The translations under genes and the position numbers were made by a program. From Aureimonas sp. SA4125 (GTDB lineage: Bacteria; Pseudomonadota; Alphaproteobacteria; Rhizobiales; Rhizobiaceae): 64,000 nt of DNA. The stretch is taken from positions 67,778 to 131,777 of the forward strand of contig NZ_AP025033.1 in NCBI RefSeq assembly GCF_019973775.1, read 5' to 3'. Shown here piece after piece: positions 54,620 through 64,000 of this stretch (position 1 is its first letter; every line of letters starts with the position of its first letter). Under the pieces are notes generated by a model. It was not told where the DNA came from. It saw only the letters and a list, made by a program, of their open reading frames with translations, and did not search any database.

Positions 54620-57127
54620 TCAGACGCGCGGCGTAATGCGTGCGGCAGTCCGGATGTCGGCGATTTGCGTGCCGAGCGCCTGGAGGTTTTGACGCATATC
54701 GGTGAACACCGGCTGCTCGGCGTCGGGGTCGCTGATGGTGACGATCGCCGTGAACGGCACGCCCTCCTCGGGCATAACCTCCCCGGCGCGGGTCAAAGAG
54801 TCGACAAAGAGCCGCCAGTTCGAGGACGGGCCGACACCCTGTGGGAAGGTCTTGGCCAGAACTTTCACCGGGCTCCACTTCAGATCGTGCTCGATCAGTT
54901 CCGCTTCGACGGCCGCTGAATCCCGCTTTGAGGGGAGGTAGAGCGGTTCAAGACGACCCTTCCATCCGCCGCCCGCCTGCTCCTGCTGCAAGGTGGCGTT
55001 GATGTTCACCCGCACGAACTCCGACCCGAACCGGGCATCCAGGGGCGGCGTGGAAACAAGGGTGATCTTCGCCCGGCCCCGGCACTTGCCGCCTGGTCCC
55101 ACCAGCGACGCCGGCCACGCGAAGCGGAAGTTGATCTGCTGATCGCGCCGGATACGCGAAGCAAAGACGAGCGTGATGGCGTGGTCACCGGTATCAAGGA
55201 TCCGGTCGGCGGACGGAGGCATGCCGAAGCCGACCATATGTCGCGCGATCGGCGCGAGCGCCTTGGATTGCAAGGGCGCCGGCATTTCGGCGTGATGGAC
55301 CAGCAAGCCGATCAGAGTCTCTCGCGAGACTTCCCCCTCAATGGCGTGGTCGAGAACGGCGGCGGTTTTCGCGGCGAGAGGCGAGGCGTAGCTCGTGCCG
55401 CAGCCATCTACGATGGTTCCATCGGGCAGAATCGAGAACAGCCCGTGTCCGAGGATGGGATGCTGGGAACCCGCACCGCCGATATGCGCCAAATCCGGTT
55501 TAACCCCGGCGCGCAGGCCAGGGCCACGGCGACTGTACCGCGTGGGCGCGAAGGGTAGGCACCCGTCATGTCCCGGCGGATTGAGCGCGGCGACAGCGAC
55601 ATTGCGGGCGCTTTCGGCCGGCGTGAGCAAGCCGTCGTTGCGAGCGTTCACGAGATTGGCGAGCGCGTTGGTTGCGTCGGCGGGCCATTCGGCGCGGAGA
55701 TCCTGGGGCTGGATATTGCCCGCCGAAATGAACACGACCGCATTGTTCGTTTCAGCAATCAGATCGAGCCGTGCTGCGTGCGGGCTGTACCGATCCGGCG
55801 CCGCCGGTTGCAGGATGTTGAGGCTCATGTTGAACACCCGCACCCCGTGCCGGGCGCGGGCGTCGGAAACGGCGGTTTCCATTTCGTCGAAGAATTGTGG
55901 CAAGCCCTCGGGCTAATATGAAGCGAAGGCTCCGGCCTTGCGCTCATTTGGAAAGACGGCGACATCGACCAGCTCCGCGCCATCGGGCTCAGGGCAAGTT
56001 TCCGCGCCGTTCAAAGCGCCGCCGACCGCGGCTAGGCCACCTATAAAGGTGCCATGCGCGAGGTCGGCGTCTTCGTCGGCGAGAATGTCCCACCGATCAA
56101 TCACCCAGTCCGAAAGCGCTTCGCTGATTCCGCCGTCGATGATGCCGAGCCGTGGATGGGTGCGACGGCTGTCGCGAATAGGAATGGCGACGTTCGTTGG
56201 CCGCGTGCGCGGCGCGGGCGTGACCGCACCTGTAGCCCGGACGACGATGCCGGGCAGTTCGACTCGCCGCACCAGCGGATGGCTGTCGAGGAAGGCAAGC
56301 AGGCGGGCGTGGCGTTTGACGTCGGGATTGAAAACCGCCAATTCGCGACGGCGCTCGCTGAGCGAGGCTTCATTCAGCCGCAAGACGGGCTGATCACTGG
56401 ATAGGTGGAGCCGGACGGAGAGGATCGGCTGCTTTTGGCGGTGATTTGGCAGCCGCTCAACCGCGAGCCCATTACCAAGAGCATTGAAGCCCGCGATGAA
56501 ACTCTCGGCGAGGCGACGATGGCCTGCGTCAAGGAGATCCCATTCCGAACGGGGAGGTGGGCTATCGAACAGCTCGACTTGATAGCTGCTGCCGGTCATC
56601 GGGTTTGAAAGCCATGCGATGGCTTCCTCCACCGAAAAGTTGCGGCGGTCGGCAGGGCCGTAGACTTCGATCCGGTCAATGGCGCCGGTTTCGCTCCTTC
56701 GGGCTGACGGGTGAGGCTCATCCTTTTGCTTCTGTTCGTTGAAGCGCATCTCTGTATGCGTCTCGGCCTTGGCGATCTCGGCCGCGACCTGGCGGAGCGT
56801 GCCCGGGCGGGCTTCGATGATCATCACGCCGAGATCGCCGCCGCCGACGACCGGGGTGCGATCGTTGCGGAAGAGGCTCGCAACGGGACGGTGACTTTTC
56901 GCCCAAGCTTCACGGCGCAGAATGACCTTCACAAAACCGACGTCGCCTTGTGACTGCGCGCTGAACACGCCGGAGATTGTGTCGATCTGGCTCGTGAGTG
57001 CCGCGCGATGCTTGGCGAACTCGGCGTCGCGGTGGGCGAAGAAGTCCTTTCGGCCGCCACCGCCGCCAGCTTCGCGCGCTTCCTCCTAGTTTTCCGGATT
57101 GAGGACGATCTGGATCGGACTAGCCAT
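54620..57127 (-). pseudogene. S8 subtilisin-like protease with two in-frame TAG codons
   Basis: The ATG overlaps the end of the ATPase gene by 8 bases and the frame runs 836 codons. TAG occurs at codon 14 (57088-57086, in NPEN-TAG-EEARE) and at codon 405 (55915-55913, in FASY-TAG-PEGLPQ). The catalytic triad is visible: Asp 331 in GIIDGG, His 358 in AHGT, oxyanion Asn 471 in SAGN, Ser 579 in GTSYASP. There is no signal peptide, so it is cytoplasmic. The second stop lies between His and Ser, so no active enzyme forms without readthrough. An internal ATG at 56968 could start a product between the stops. Confidence 0.82.
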
Positions 57128-58325
57128 TCAGCACCTCGCCTTCGCCGGACCTGGCGGCTCGGCCGAGCTGACGGCTGACTGTCGATTTATCCTTGCCCGC
57201 AATGTCGCCGATGTCGGCCATCGAGAAGCCAAGGATCGGATCATCCCGCATGGCCCGAAACAGATTGCTCGAATCGTCGAACAGCAGCGCGCGGCGTTCG
57301 CTTTGAACCCGGGCGGCGTTCAGCGTGGCGAATTGGCGGAGCGTATCGAGCAGCCCACGCTTGTCCTCCTCCCGAACGGTGGTGGCCTTCTTGTACGTGC
57401 GGACGAGTGACTCGATCTCGGCGCCGGTCGAACCCTCGGTAAACCATGCGATCAGCCGCAAATGGATGTCCGGGGCCTTAACGGGCGGCATGAAATGAGC
57501 GGCGATCGCCTTCCGCATCTCGAAGTCCGGCTTGGGAATCTCAAGCTGAACCTCGAAGCGCCGCCAGACGGCAGTGTCCAAGAGCTTCGGGTGATTTGTG
57601 ATCCCGATTGTGAAGCCGATATCGCGGCGAACATCGAGGTTCTGAAGAAGCGCATTCACGACGCGCTTGATCTCTCCGACTTCCTGCGGGTCGTCTCGGA
57701 CTTTCGCGATGGCATCGAACTCGTCGAGAAGAAGGATGCAACGATGGCGGTTCGCGAACGTGAACAAATTACCTATGTTGCGCGCGGTAGTGCCCAGGAA
57801 GGACGACACGAGACCGTCCAACTTCACCAGGACTACGGGAAGGTCGAGCTGCTGCGCGATCCAAAGCGCCAAGCGGGTCTTTCCCGTTCCGGGCGCCCCG
57901 TAGATGAGGCAGGTCTTCGACGGCCGGATGTCGATCTCGGACAGGGCTTCGAAATTTGCCCACTCTTCGATGATGGTTTCGATGGCTTGGCTGACCGTCG
58001 CGTTGAACAGCGGTGCGGTCGGTTGGATGTCCACCGGAAAGATGATGTCCGCCAGCGCCGCCGCCGTTTCGCGATCAACAGGCACGGGCGTGTTGCGCGT
58101 TAAAATTTCGCCGGAAATCTGCGCCTTGGAACGCTCGATACGACTCGGTGAAAGCTCCTTCGTCCGATCCGCGGTCGTCAGAATGCTGGTCAAGGTGGCG
58201 GATTGCTTCGCATCTCCATCCTTGGCCAGCGCATCGCGCAGGCGCTCGATCTGCTTGCGCAGGGCCGGTGACGCATCGGCCATTGCCGCGCGACAGAGAG
58301 CTTGGATGATCGAGAAATGGTCCAT
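57120..58325 (-). CDS. AAA+ ATPase partner of the subtilase
   Basis: A 401-aa protein. Helical N-terminus (about 1-100), then AAA core: Walker A GAPGTGKT (143-150), Walker B ILLLDEFDA (197-205), sensor 1 GITNHPKLLD and an Arg-finger region WRRFEV. The C-terminus has an HTH-like segment (FSMADIGDIAGKDKSTVSRQLGRA) that could bind DNA. Overlap with the subtilase start shows co-translation, so the ATPase probably remodels or delivers substrates to, or gates, the protease. It may also regulate the operon through the HTH. Confidence 0.88.
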   Translation of the reverse strand: MDHFSIIQALCRAAMADASPALRKQIERLRDALAKDGDAKQSATLTSILTTADRTKELSPSRIERSKAQISGEILTRNTPVPVDRETAAALADIIFPVDIQPTAPLFNATVSQAIETIIEEWANFEALSEIDIRPSKTCLIYGAPGTGKTRLALWIAQQLDLPVVLVKLDGLVSSFLGTTARNIGNLFTFANRHRCILLLDEFDAIAKVRDDPQEVGEIKRVVNALLQNLDVRRDIGFTIGITNHPKLLDTAVWRRFEVQLEIPKPDFEMRKAIAAHFMPPVKAPDIHLRLIAWFTEGSTGAEIESLVRTYKKATTVREEDKRGLLDTLRQFATLNAARVQSERRALLFDDSSNLFRAMRDDPILGFSMADIGDIAGKDKSTVSRQLGRAARSGEGEVLNG

Positions 58326-58864
58326 AAGCGATTCCCAGTGGGGCGTTGCACAATCGTGCCGGTACGATGCATGTACAGATCTATTTGTTGTATATCAATA
58401 GGAATATGGTGCAAAATCGAGCCGCAGCGGTGCGTGATACCGAGCTTCCGTTGCAAGGAGGCGTTGATTTGGCCCTGGCAGAACACCTCAGGATCGGGCG
58501 ACCAATCTCTGCTGGGTCGACAATCAGATCCCCGCGATCGTGCGGCTCGCCTGGCGGCTCCTAATCTCCGCGAGTTCGCCGATTGCCACGATCACGGCGT
58601 TGATCCGTGGGGCGAAGCATGACGCCCGCTGCAACGCGCCACTATCGGCGCTACGCCTTGACAGGGGCTTTGCACGAGGCGCACTGCGCGACGCAGCGTG
58701 CCGGGATTACTTTCCGCGCAAGCTCTGCCGCCGCACACCTCGTCGCTGGGCCGAATGCCCGGATGTCCGGCTCGAGTTACTCTAATTGCGTCTCGCCGCG
58801 CCGGGCTTCGCGCCGGTCGCGCGAGAACCACGGACCGCTGCCGTGAAGTGAGGAGTGATGCGTC
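58326..58864. other. Intergenic region upstream of the ATPase operon
   Basis: It holds the minus-strand promoter region of the ATPase gene, with a locally AT-rich stretch at 58376-58415. Plus-strand open frames at 58346-58564 and 58540-58846 overlap one another and look like shadows; none can be supported. Confidence 0.4.
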
Positions 58865-59233
58865 ATGACCAGGGCCGCCCCGCGACGAGATGATGATGAG
58901 GCGCCGGTCGTCGTGCCCGCCCGCGCCGCGCTCTACTTGCGGGTCTCGACCGGCCGTCAGGCCGAACGCGACCCGTCGATTCCCGGCCAGCGCCACCAAA
59001 TCGAAGGCTATTGCCTTTCGCGCGGCTGGGAGGTCGCTGCCGAGTTCGTCGAGCCGGGTAACACCGCGACGGACGATCGCCGGCCTGCCTTTCAAGCCAT
59101 GACCGGTGCGGCGACGACCAAGCCGCCAACGTTCACCGTCATCGTCGTCTACAGCTTCTCTCCGTTCTTCCGCGACCAGTTCGAGTTCTACGTCCGCAGC
59201 CTGGTGAAGAACGGGGTGAAGCCCCTTTGTTGA
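58865..59233 (+). pseudogene. Truncated large serine recombinase
   Basis: It codes the N-terminal catalytic domain only: RAALYLRVSTGRQAERDPS (active Ser), GQRHQIEGYCLSRGW and VVYSFSPFFRDQFEFYVRSLVKNG. In relatives the protein continues for hundreds of residues; here it stops within VKPLC. The segment SFSPFF has Pro where these enzymes have Arg (SFSRFF), so a catalytic residue may be lost too. It is a relic of an integrative element. Confidence 0.8.
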
Positions 59234-59243
59234 AGGATAGCGG

Positions 59244-60272
59244 CTATGCCTTGAACCGCTCGCAGGCTGTCAGGCGGTCGACATGGGCGTTCATGCTGCC
59301 GCCGTGGATTTCCTCCTCGAGGAAGCGCGCTTCCTCGTCGTAGGCGTCCTCGGTGATTTCGCGCCACCAGCATTTTGGCTTGCCACCTACGCCGTCACTC
59401 CAGCGGTAGCCGCGGGCCTTCAGAGCGTCCTTCGTGTGGAACGGCGAGCCACGCGCGTGGATGCAAAGGCGCGCCTGTTGTGACGACGCCAGCAGCTGCT
59501 GGAACGGCGGCATCGCCTGGATGCGAGGCGAATGCGTGAGAACTTCCAGAAGGGCATGGCAGTCGTCGACTGCTCGGTGTCCGTTGTGAAAGGCGCCGCA
59601 CTGGCCGACGAGATAACCGAGCTTCGTGCCCTCGAAGCCGAGGCCAATCCAGTCCACTTCCGAGACCGAGCACGCCCAGGGTTTCACGTCGAAGCCGGGG
59701 GCGAGCTTCTCGCAGAAGGGTCGGTCAAAGCGAGCATTGTGGGCGACGATGAGATCGGCATCCTCGACGAAACGTTGCACGACATCGAGATCGATCCGCT
59801 GCCCGGCGACCATCGCGTCCGTAATGCCGGTGATGCGGGTGATTTCCGCGGTGATGGCGGTCGTCGGCTGCTGCAGGGCCGAAAAGACGCCGACGACGTC
59901 CCGCACACCCATCTCGTCATAAGTGAAGGCGACCATGCCGAGCTCGATGATTTCGTGGGTGGCATGGTCAAGGCCCGTCGTCTCGGTGTCGAGAACGATG
60001 CCGAGCCGCGGCCAGGATCCGGGCTGCCGGTCCGAAAGCGGCCAGAGTTCCGGCGCGACCGGGCGAGGCTCGAGCTTGCGCAGGACACGGTATCGTCCGG
60101 TCGCTTCCAGACGCTCGACCATCCCAGCCTCGTATGCCGGATCTCGGCTAGAAACCTGAGGCTCACCTGCCATACGCCGGGGGGGCGTTGGCCGACGGAT
60201 CTGCGAACGCTGCGTGGCGGGAAGCGGGATCACGCCGAAGAGATCGATCTGGAAGGGCTTATCGCTTCCCAT
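59244..60272 (-). CDS. DnaQ-like 3'-5' exonuclease
   Basis: A 342-aa protein from the ATG at 60272 (GGAGAGG 8 bases upstream; 60311 is an in-frame alternative). An N-terminal linker contains the FQIDLFG motif. The DEDDh exonuclease domain lies at about 90-260: LDTETTG, HNARFDRPF and HRAVDDC. The C-terminal 80 residues (HTKDALKARGYRW..., CWWREI) form a small unknown domain often found with plasmid exonucleases. The likely role is trimming or proofreading of DNA ends. Confidence 0.88.
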   Translation of the reverse strand: MGSDKPFQIDLFGVIPLPATQRSQIRRPTPPRRMAGEPQVSSRDPAYEAGMVERLEATGRYRVLRKLEPRPVAPELWPLSDRQPGSWPRLGIVLDTETTGLDHATHEIIELGMVAFTYDEMGVRDVVGVFSALQQPTTAITAEITRITGITDAMVAGQRIDLDVVQRFVEDADLIVAHNARFDRPFCEKLAPGFDVKPWACSVSEVDWIGLGFEGTKLGYLVGQCGAFHNGHRAVDDCHALLEVLTHSPRIQAMPPFQQLLASSQQARLCIHARGSPFHTKDALKARGYRWSDGVGGKPKCWWREITEDAYDEEARFLEEEIHGGSMNAHVDRLTACERFKA

Positions 60273-60313
60273 TCGGTTGTCCTCTCCATCCTTAGGCCGA
60301 TGCCGCGCCATGA

Positions 60314-60700
60314 TCAGCGAACGAGTTCGACCTTAACACCGGTAGCCTTCGCAATCTCCTTCCAGGCTCGGTCAGTCGTGAGGGCTGGTGCGCCCAGGCT
60401 CTTGGCCAGTGCGAGACAGAACCGATCACCGAGCGACAGACCCACCTCCTTCGAAACGGATCGAAGCCGCGCTGCCTCCTCGGCGACGTCCTGGCCAACG
60501 GGAATAACGGCGATGTCGAGATCGGACAGATCCTGCACCGCTTCGTCTGCACCAAGGCCACGATCGATCAGCTTGGAAAGGACCTCGGTGTAGTTGACGA
60601 CCGACATGCTGGCGTCGCCGAGCCGTGCCTCGACCTTGTCGGACCCCTTCTCCGAAAAGATCAGGCAAAGGACAGCGGACGCATCAAGAACGCAGGCCAT
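60314..60700 (-). CDS. vapC: VapC-family PIN toxin
   Basis: A 128-aa protein with all four acidic PIN positions: Asp in CVLDASA, Glu in NYTEVLSKL, Asp in LSLGDRFCLALA and Asp in LTTDRAW. It should be an RNA-cleaving toxin. It follows its antitoxin by 3 bases. It is the only VapC in the window that looks intact. Confidence 0.88.
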   Translation of the reverse strand: MACVLDASAVLCLIFSEKGSDKVEARLGDASMSVVNYTEVLSKLIDRGLGADEAVQDLSDLDIAVIPVGQDVAEEAARLRSVSKEVGLSLGDRFCLALAKSLGAPALTTDRAWKEIAKATGVKVELVR

Positions 60701-60703
60701 CTC

Positions 60704-60952
60704 CTACTCTCTCTCCGCTTCCTGCCGGCGCTCGGCGATAAGTTCGTCCGCGACCGATCCGCTTTCGGGTGCATAATCGCGAAGTTTCTCCTGCAGACGG
60801 CGCAAAGCAGAGCGGGCAGGGCGGATACGAACCTCTTCACCGTGCAGTTCGATCAAGACTGTATCGCCCTTTGACAGCCCCATCGATTTGCGGAATGCCG
60901 CAGGAAGGATCACGCGTCCACCCTCGACGATTTTGCCTTTTGCTGCTGGCAT
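60704..60952 (-). CDS. vapB: AbrB-family (VapB) antitoxin
   Basis: An 82-aa protein. The swapped-hairpin domain is visible as KGKIVEGGRVILPAAFRKSMGLSKGDTVLIEL, and a helical tail (LRRLQEKLRDYAPESG) would cover the toxin. The ATG at 60952 has AGAAGGGG upstream; an in-frame ATG at 60976 is less likely. A short dyad CTATG-GTG-CATAG at 61003-61015 may be the operator. Confidence 0.87.
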   Translation of the reverse strand: MPAAKGKIVEGGRVILPAAFRKSMGLSKGDTVLIELHGEEVRIRPARSALRRLQEKLRDYAPESGSVADELIAERRQEAERE

Positions 60953-61002
60953 GGTCCACCCCTTCTCATGCGTCATTTGATATCGTCTATGCCAGAAAGA
61001 CG

Positions 61003-61015
61003 CTATGGTGCATAG
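61003..61015. promoter_or_regulatory. Short dyad upstream of vapBC
   Basis: CTATG-GTG-CATAG lies about 50 bases upstream of the antitoxin start, a plausible binding site for the AbrB-type antitoxin. Confidence 0.45.
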
Positions 61016-61200
61016 TGTGCGTCAAGCATGTTCTGCTGCCAAGTTCCAGGTGAAGCCCAGCTGGCTCAACCAGCTTGATTGACCTGCCCTCAAAGGATCG
61101 GTTTAGAGCAGGGGCGTGGCTGGATGCACGAAAACTAGCTATCGCTTATATCGAGCATGCGCTAAAAGATTACGACCTTTTCGAGCTGGTACGAGCCTCA

Positions 61201-61800
61201 ATGTCCCGACTTTTCGCTTACGTTCGCGTCTCCACCAACGGCCAAACGACCGACAACCAGATCGGAGAGATCCGCGCCGCCGGTTTCGAGGTCCAGGTTC
61301 GCCGCGTCGTGTCAGAAACCGTATCAGGCTCACTCGCGGCCAAGGAGCGCGAAGGCTTCCGGAAGCTGCTCGACCGGATGGAGGAGGGAGACATACTGGT
61401 CGTCACGAAGATGGACCGCCTCGGGCGGAACGCTATGGACGTGCGTGCGACAGTCGAACTTTTGGCCGAGATGGGCATCAAGGTGCACTGCTTGGCGCTG
61501 GGCGGTGTCGATCTGACGAGTTCTACCGGCCGCATGACCATGAGCGTCATCAACGCTGTCGCCGAGTTCGAACGAGACCTCCTGATCGAGCGCACGCATG
61601 CTGGCCTCGTGCGTGCGAAGGAGCAGGGTAAGGTGCTCGGTCGCCCCGCCAAACTGACAGCCGAGCAGAAGCGCATCGTTCGCGAAAGGCTGGGGGAGGG
61701 GACTTCGATCTCCGCGGTCGCCCGCGATTTCGCCGTAAGTCGCCTTACGATTCAAAGAGCTCGGGACACCACCAAAGACGCGGCGGCAAACGAACCGTGA
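61201..61800 (+). CDS. Small serine recombinase (resolvase/invertase)
   Basis: A 199-aa protein. Catalytic Ser is in [11 protein letters not shown]; conserved blocks are [13 protein letters not shown] and [15 protein letters not shown]. The C-terminal HTH is [20 protein letters not shown]. The ATG at 61201 was chosen because the family N-terminus begins there. It is not part of a recognisable transposon here; it could be a plasmid multimer resolvase or an invertase. Confidence 0.9.
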   Translation: MSRLFAYVRVSTNGQTTDNQIGEIRAAGFEVQVRRVVSETVSGSLAAKEREGFRKLLDRMEEGDILVVTKMDRLGRNAMDVRATVELLAEMGIKVHCLALGGVDLTSSTGRMTMSVINAVAEFERDLLIERTHAGLVRAKEQGKVLGRPAKLTAEQKRIVRERLGEGTSISAVARDFAVSRLTIQRARDTTKDAAANEP

Positions 61801-61989
61801 TTGTCATACGGTTTCCGTTTAATTGACTTGGGTTGCCGGCAGCCGGCAGCGCCACCCCAAGCCGCATCGCCTGCCATCTCCACGGTGGTCGCCAAGCCCG
61901 CCATGCATTCAGATTTGAACTGGTCCACCGAACAGGTGCAGGCAGCGAAGCCGCGATGGCCAGTGTTACCGACGAGCGCTTGAATTGAC

Positions 61990-62330
61990 CTGTTTGTCAA
62001 TGGCCAGTATGGTCACACAGTCGGCGATGAAGTCATCAGGCAGGTCGCTACCCGGGTGAAGGCGGCCGTCCGTCCGAACGAATTCGTCGCCAGAATAGGT
62101 GGCGACGAATTCGTCGCGATCGTCACTGCATCGACGGATGGAGCCCTGTCGGTCGTTTTTGACCGAATGAAGCGGCATCTGGCCCCCCGATAAAGATGCC
62201 GGCAATAGAAATTGCGGTTGGCGTCAGTCTGGGAGGGTCCGTATGGGAACCCGGGCGAGATGCAGCCGAGATGCCCGCATTGGCTGATTCTGCGATGTAC
62301 GATAACAAGCGAAGTCGCGCCTTGAATTAA
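61990..62330 (+). pseudogene. GGDEF-domain remnant
   Basis: The plus strand reads FVNGQYGHTVGDEVIRQVA, then RPNEFVARIGGDEFVAIV, hits TAA at 62192-62194, and in another frame continues IEIAVGVSLGGSVWEPGRD and ADSAMYDNKRSRALN to a TAA. These are the metal/GTP-binding centre and C-terminus of a diguanylate cyclase. The 5' end is missing and the frame is broken. The 190 bp before it hold nothing that I can name. Confidence 0.75.
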
Positions 62331-62459
62331 GTGATGATCTCCCAATTGCTTTATGCACACGTGAGAGGCGCTTAAAACTAATTATACACCCTACGCGAAT
62401 TTGGATTATGGATTCTTCGCATGATTCTGCGATACATCACAAAGTCATATACACTATAT

Positions 62460-62635
62460 TTAGTTCAAGAGCCTGATTTTCCTGATTTTTGACGAAATCG
62501 ACTTGAAGACATCCGTTAGCTCGACCGCAGTCGCAACGGCGTAGTAATGCGACGCGTCGGTCGCACAGGCTCCGAGAACAGCGGCATCGCCACTAACGAG
62601 GTTGATCGAGAAGATCTCAATTCCATCCGTTTTTG
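62460..62635 (-). pseudogene. TadG-like (VWA) C-terminus cut by IS66
   Basis: The last 57 codons (DGIEIFSINLVSGDAAVLGAC, HYYAVATAVELTDVFKSISSKI) resemble the C-terminus of TadG-type pilus assembly proteins with a VWA domain, where the terminal stretch ends ELTxxFxxI. The upstream part lies beyond the IS66-family element, outside the window. This suggests a tad locus to the right. Confidence 0.6.
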
Positions 62636-64000
62636 GTAATTACCCACCCCCGCATTCCGTAGAATGTCAGGCGCCTACCGTCTCGAGAATTGTGTTGAAG
62701 ACGTTGCCCCCTTGGCGCAGCCGGGCGGTATCGACGACGGTTCGGATGTCAGCTTCGCCTTCGGCGGCCCACATGGATCGATAGCCGTTGGTGACCTTGC
62801 GCTGGATCACGGCCGGTCGCAGGGCGCGCTCGCAGCCGTTGTTGGTGGCCTCGACCATCCCGGTCCAGAGAGTGAAGGTCAGGAGCTGGTCGCGCGCTCG
62901 CCTGAACTTGTGCTGGACCACTCGAGCGAAAGGGCAGGAGGTCGGTGCGGCGAGGATCTCGGAAAGACTTCGCTCCAGTGCACGGCGCTTGGCGACGATG
63001 GTCGATGCGGCGAAGGTCGTGATGCCGCTGGCCAAAGCGAAAGCCTTGGACAGCCAGATCCGCAGCCGCGACGGCAGCAGATCCTCGCCCGCCTGTTCGG
63101 CGTAGGCGACGTCGCGGGCCAGATGAGCCAGACAGGTCTGATGGGCGTCGGCATGTCCCTGCTGGGCAGAGTAGCGATCGGAACACCAGACCTTTGGCCG
63201 GTGCCCGTCCATCAGGGTCCTGACCACGATGGCACCACGGGTCGGAGCGGCACGATGGACGACTGCGTCATCGCAGCGAAACACCCATTGGAAGGCGTTG
63301 CTGCCTTCGATGCGAACGCCGGTCTCGTCCGAGGCCACCACCTTGGAGCGGCGCAGGGCGGCAATGGCGAGATCGCGGTCGGCGACGAAGGTGCCCTGCG
63401 CCCGGCGCAGCATGTTCATCAGCCCGCCCTGGCTGATCTGCAAGCCGAAGAGATCGGCCAGAGCTTTCTGAAGCCGTTCATAGGACAGGGCCTGGAAGGT
63501 CTTAAGATAGGTCGCCACCGCATGCAGCCGCGGCCCGAACGGCGTCCCCCTTGCCGCATCGGGCAATCCCGCTGAGACAAGCGTGCCGCAGGAAGGACAA
63601 CAAACCGAAAGCCGGCGATGACGCGTCACGAACGGCTTGATCTCCGGCAGATCGACCGTCTCGTACGTGCCGCCGATCTCCGCGGGAAGGCTATCGGCCA
63701 GGGCTGCCTGGCAGCAGGAGCATTGCTCGGGACGGTGATCGACGAGCCGATCGAAATCCTCACCCATCGCTCGGCTGTGGCCTTCGTGACCGGGCTTGGC
63801 GCCGCCAGGTCTTGCCTGCTCACGGCGCTCCTTGCGGTCACTAGACGGAGGCTTCGAGGATGTGCGTGACGTCTTCTCCGGACGCTGAATCTTCAGCACC
63901 AGATCGATCAACTCTTCCTTCGTCAGACGCTGCAAATCACCGCGATCCATCCGTCCATGGATTCAGGGAATTCGGCCCGTGACAAGGGGGTGGGTAATTA
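62636..64000 (-). mobile_element. IS66-family single-gene element, truncated by window end
   Basis: The left end is GTAATTACCCACCCC, the same terminal repeat as the element at 44509-46192. The window ends in GGGGGTGGGTAATTA, which is the other terminal repeat, so nearly the whole element is inside. Target duplication cannot be checked. Confidence 0.88.
62667..63950 (-). CDS. IS66-family transposase (single-ORF type), second element
   Basis: A 427-aa protein starting MDRGDLQRLTKEELIDLVLK. Roughly 80 percent identical by eye to the product at 44560-45843, so the two are related but different elements. DDE residues: VVASDETGVRIEG, VWCSDRYSAQQGH, TNNGCERALRPAVIQRK. The frame is intact. Confidence 0.94.
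   Translation of the reverse strand: MDRGDLQRLTKEELIDLVLKIQRPEKTSRTSSKPPSSDRKERREQARPGGAKPGHEGHSRAMGEDFDRLVDHRPEQCSCCQAALADSLPAEIGGTYETVDLPEIKPFVTRHRRLSVCCPSCGTLVSAGLPDAARGTPFGPRLHAVATYLKTFQALSYERLQKALADLFGLQISQGGLMNMLRRAQGTFVADRDLAIAALRRSKVVASDETGVRIEGSNAFQWVFRCDDAVVHRAAPTRGAIVVRTLMDGHRPKVWCSDRYSAQQGHADAHQTCLAHLARDVAYAEQAGEDLLPSRLRIWLSKAFALASGITTFAASTIVAKRRALERSLSEILAAPTSCPFARVVQHKFRRARDQLLTFTLWTGMVEATNNGCERALRPAVIQRKVTNGYRSMWAAEGEADIRTVVDTARLRQGGNVFNTILETVGA

Noticed and set aside
1..64000. CRISPR arrays or tRNA genes.
   Set aside because: No regularly spaced repeats and no tRNA-like cloverleaf or CCA end were noticed on either strand.

Overview
The window looks like part of a large conjugative plasmid, or a plasmid-derived island, from a GC-rich alphaproteobacterium, most likely Hyphomicrobiales (rhizobia and relatives). 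The reasons are a typical rhizobial-plasmid gene set (toprim/DUF3991, DUF1419, methylase-helicase fusion, long ParB, DUF7007, ArdC, DUF736, WGR), several toxin-antitoxin modules, and IS families usual in that order. I recognise no replication initiator, rRNA or tRNA gene.

Layout. 1-21640: plasmid backbone (toprim, DUF1419, a 1708-aa methylase-helicase, mqsRA, parB, two unknowns, a 195-aa unknown, RelE/HigA-type TA, ardC), interrupted by IS256, IS3 and a Tn3-family transposon. 21641-24860: a decayed IS1380, another IS3-family element and a broken second mqsRA. 25131-37387: signalling block with a membrane diguanylate cyclase, a GAF-PAS-GGDEF-EAL gene split by three insertion sequences, and a chemoreceptor. 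37390-38919: remnants, a secreted NTF2-like protein and an orphan ParS-like antitoxin. 39038-42666: a shortened, diverged second copy of the parB-to-ardC backbone with other TA modules (vapBC, mazEF). 43072-44210: small backbone genes. 44509-49518: an IS66-family element, then a LysR regulator divergent from terC and an SbtA-like permease gene. 49630-58325: a minus-strand cluster of AAA+ ATPase, subtilase, DUF3223 protein and a HEPN-like protein, broken by an IS21 carrying an IS5. 58865-64000: recombinase fragment, DnaQ-like exonuclease, VapBC, resolvase, GGDEF and TadG remnants, and an IS66-family element running off the end.

Most insertions can be removed in silico. Subtracting each element plus one target duplication gives exact reading frames for toprim (350 codons), DUF1419 (202), DUF7007 (299, one nonsense codon), the GAF-PAS-GGDEF-EAL gene (1003 after two 1-nt deletions are repaired) and DUF3223 (105). 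The insertions are therefore fairly recent, and several genes also carry point lesions.

The most interesting items are the ATPase-subtilase-DUF3223-HEPN cluster (candidate defence or stress module, two amber codons in the protease), a conserved nested hairpin directly upstream of both ardC copies (candidate single-strand promoter or translational switch), and the exchange of toxin-antitoxin modules between the two backbone copies.
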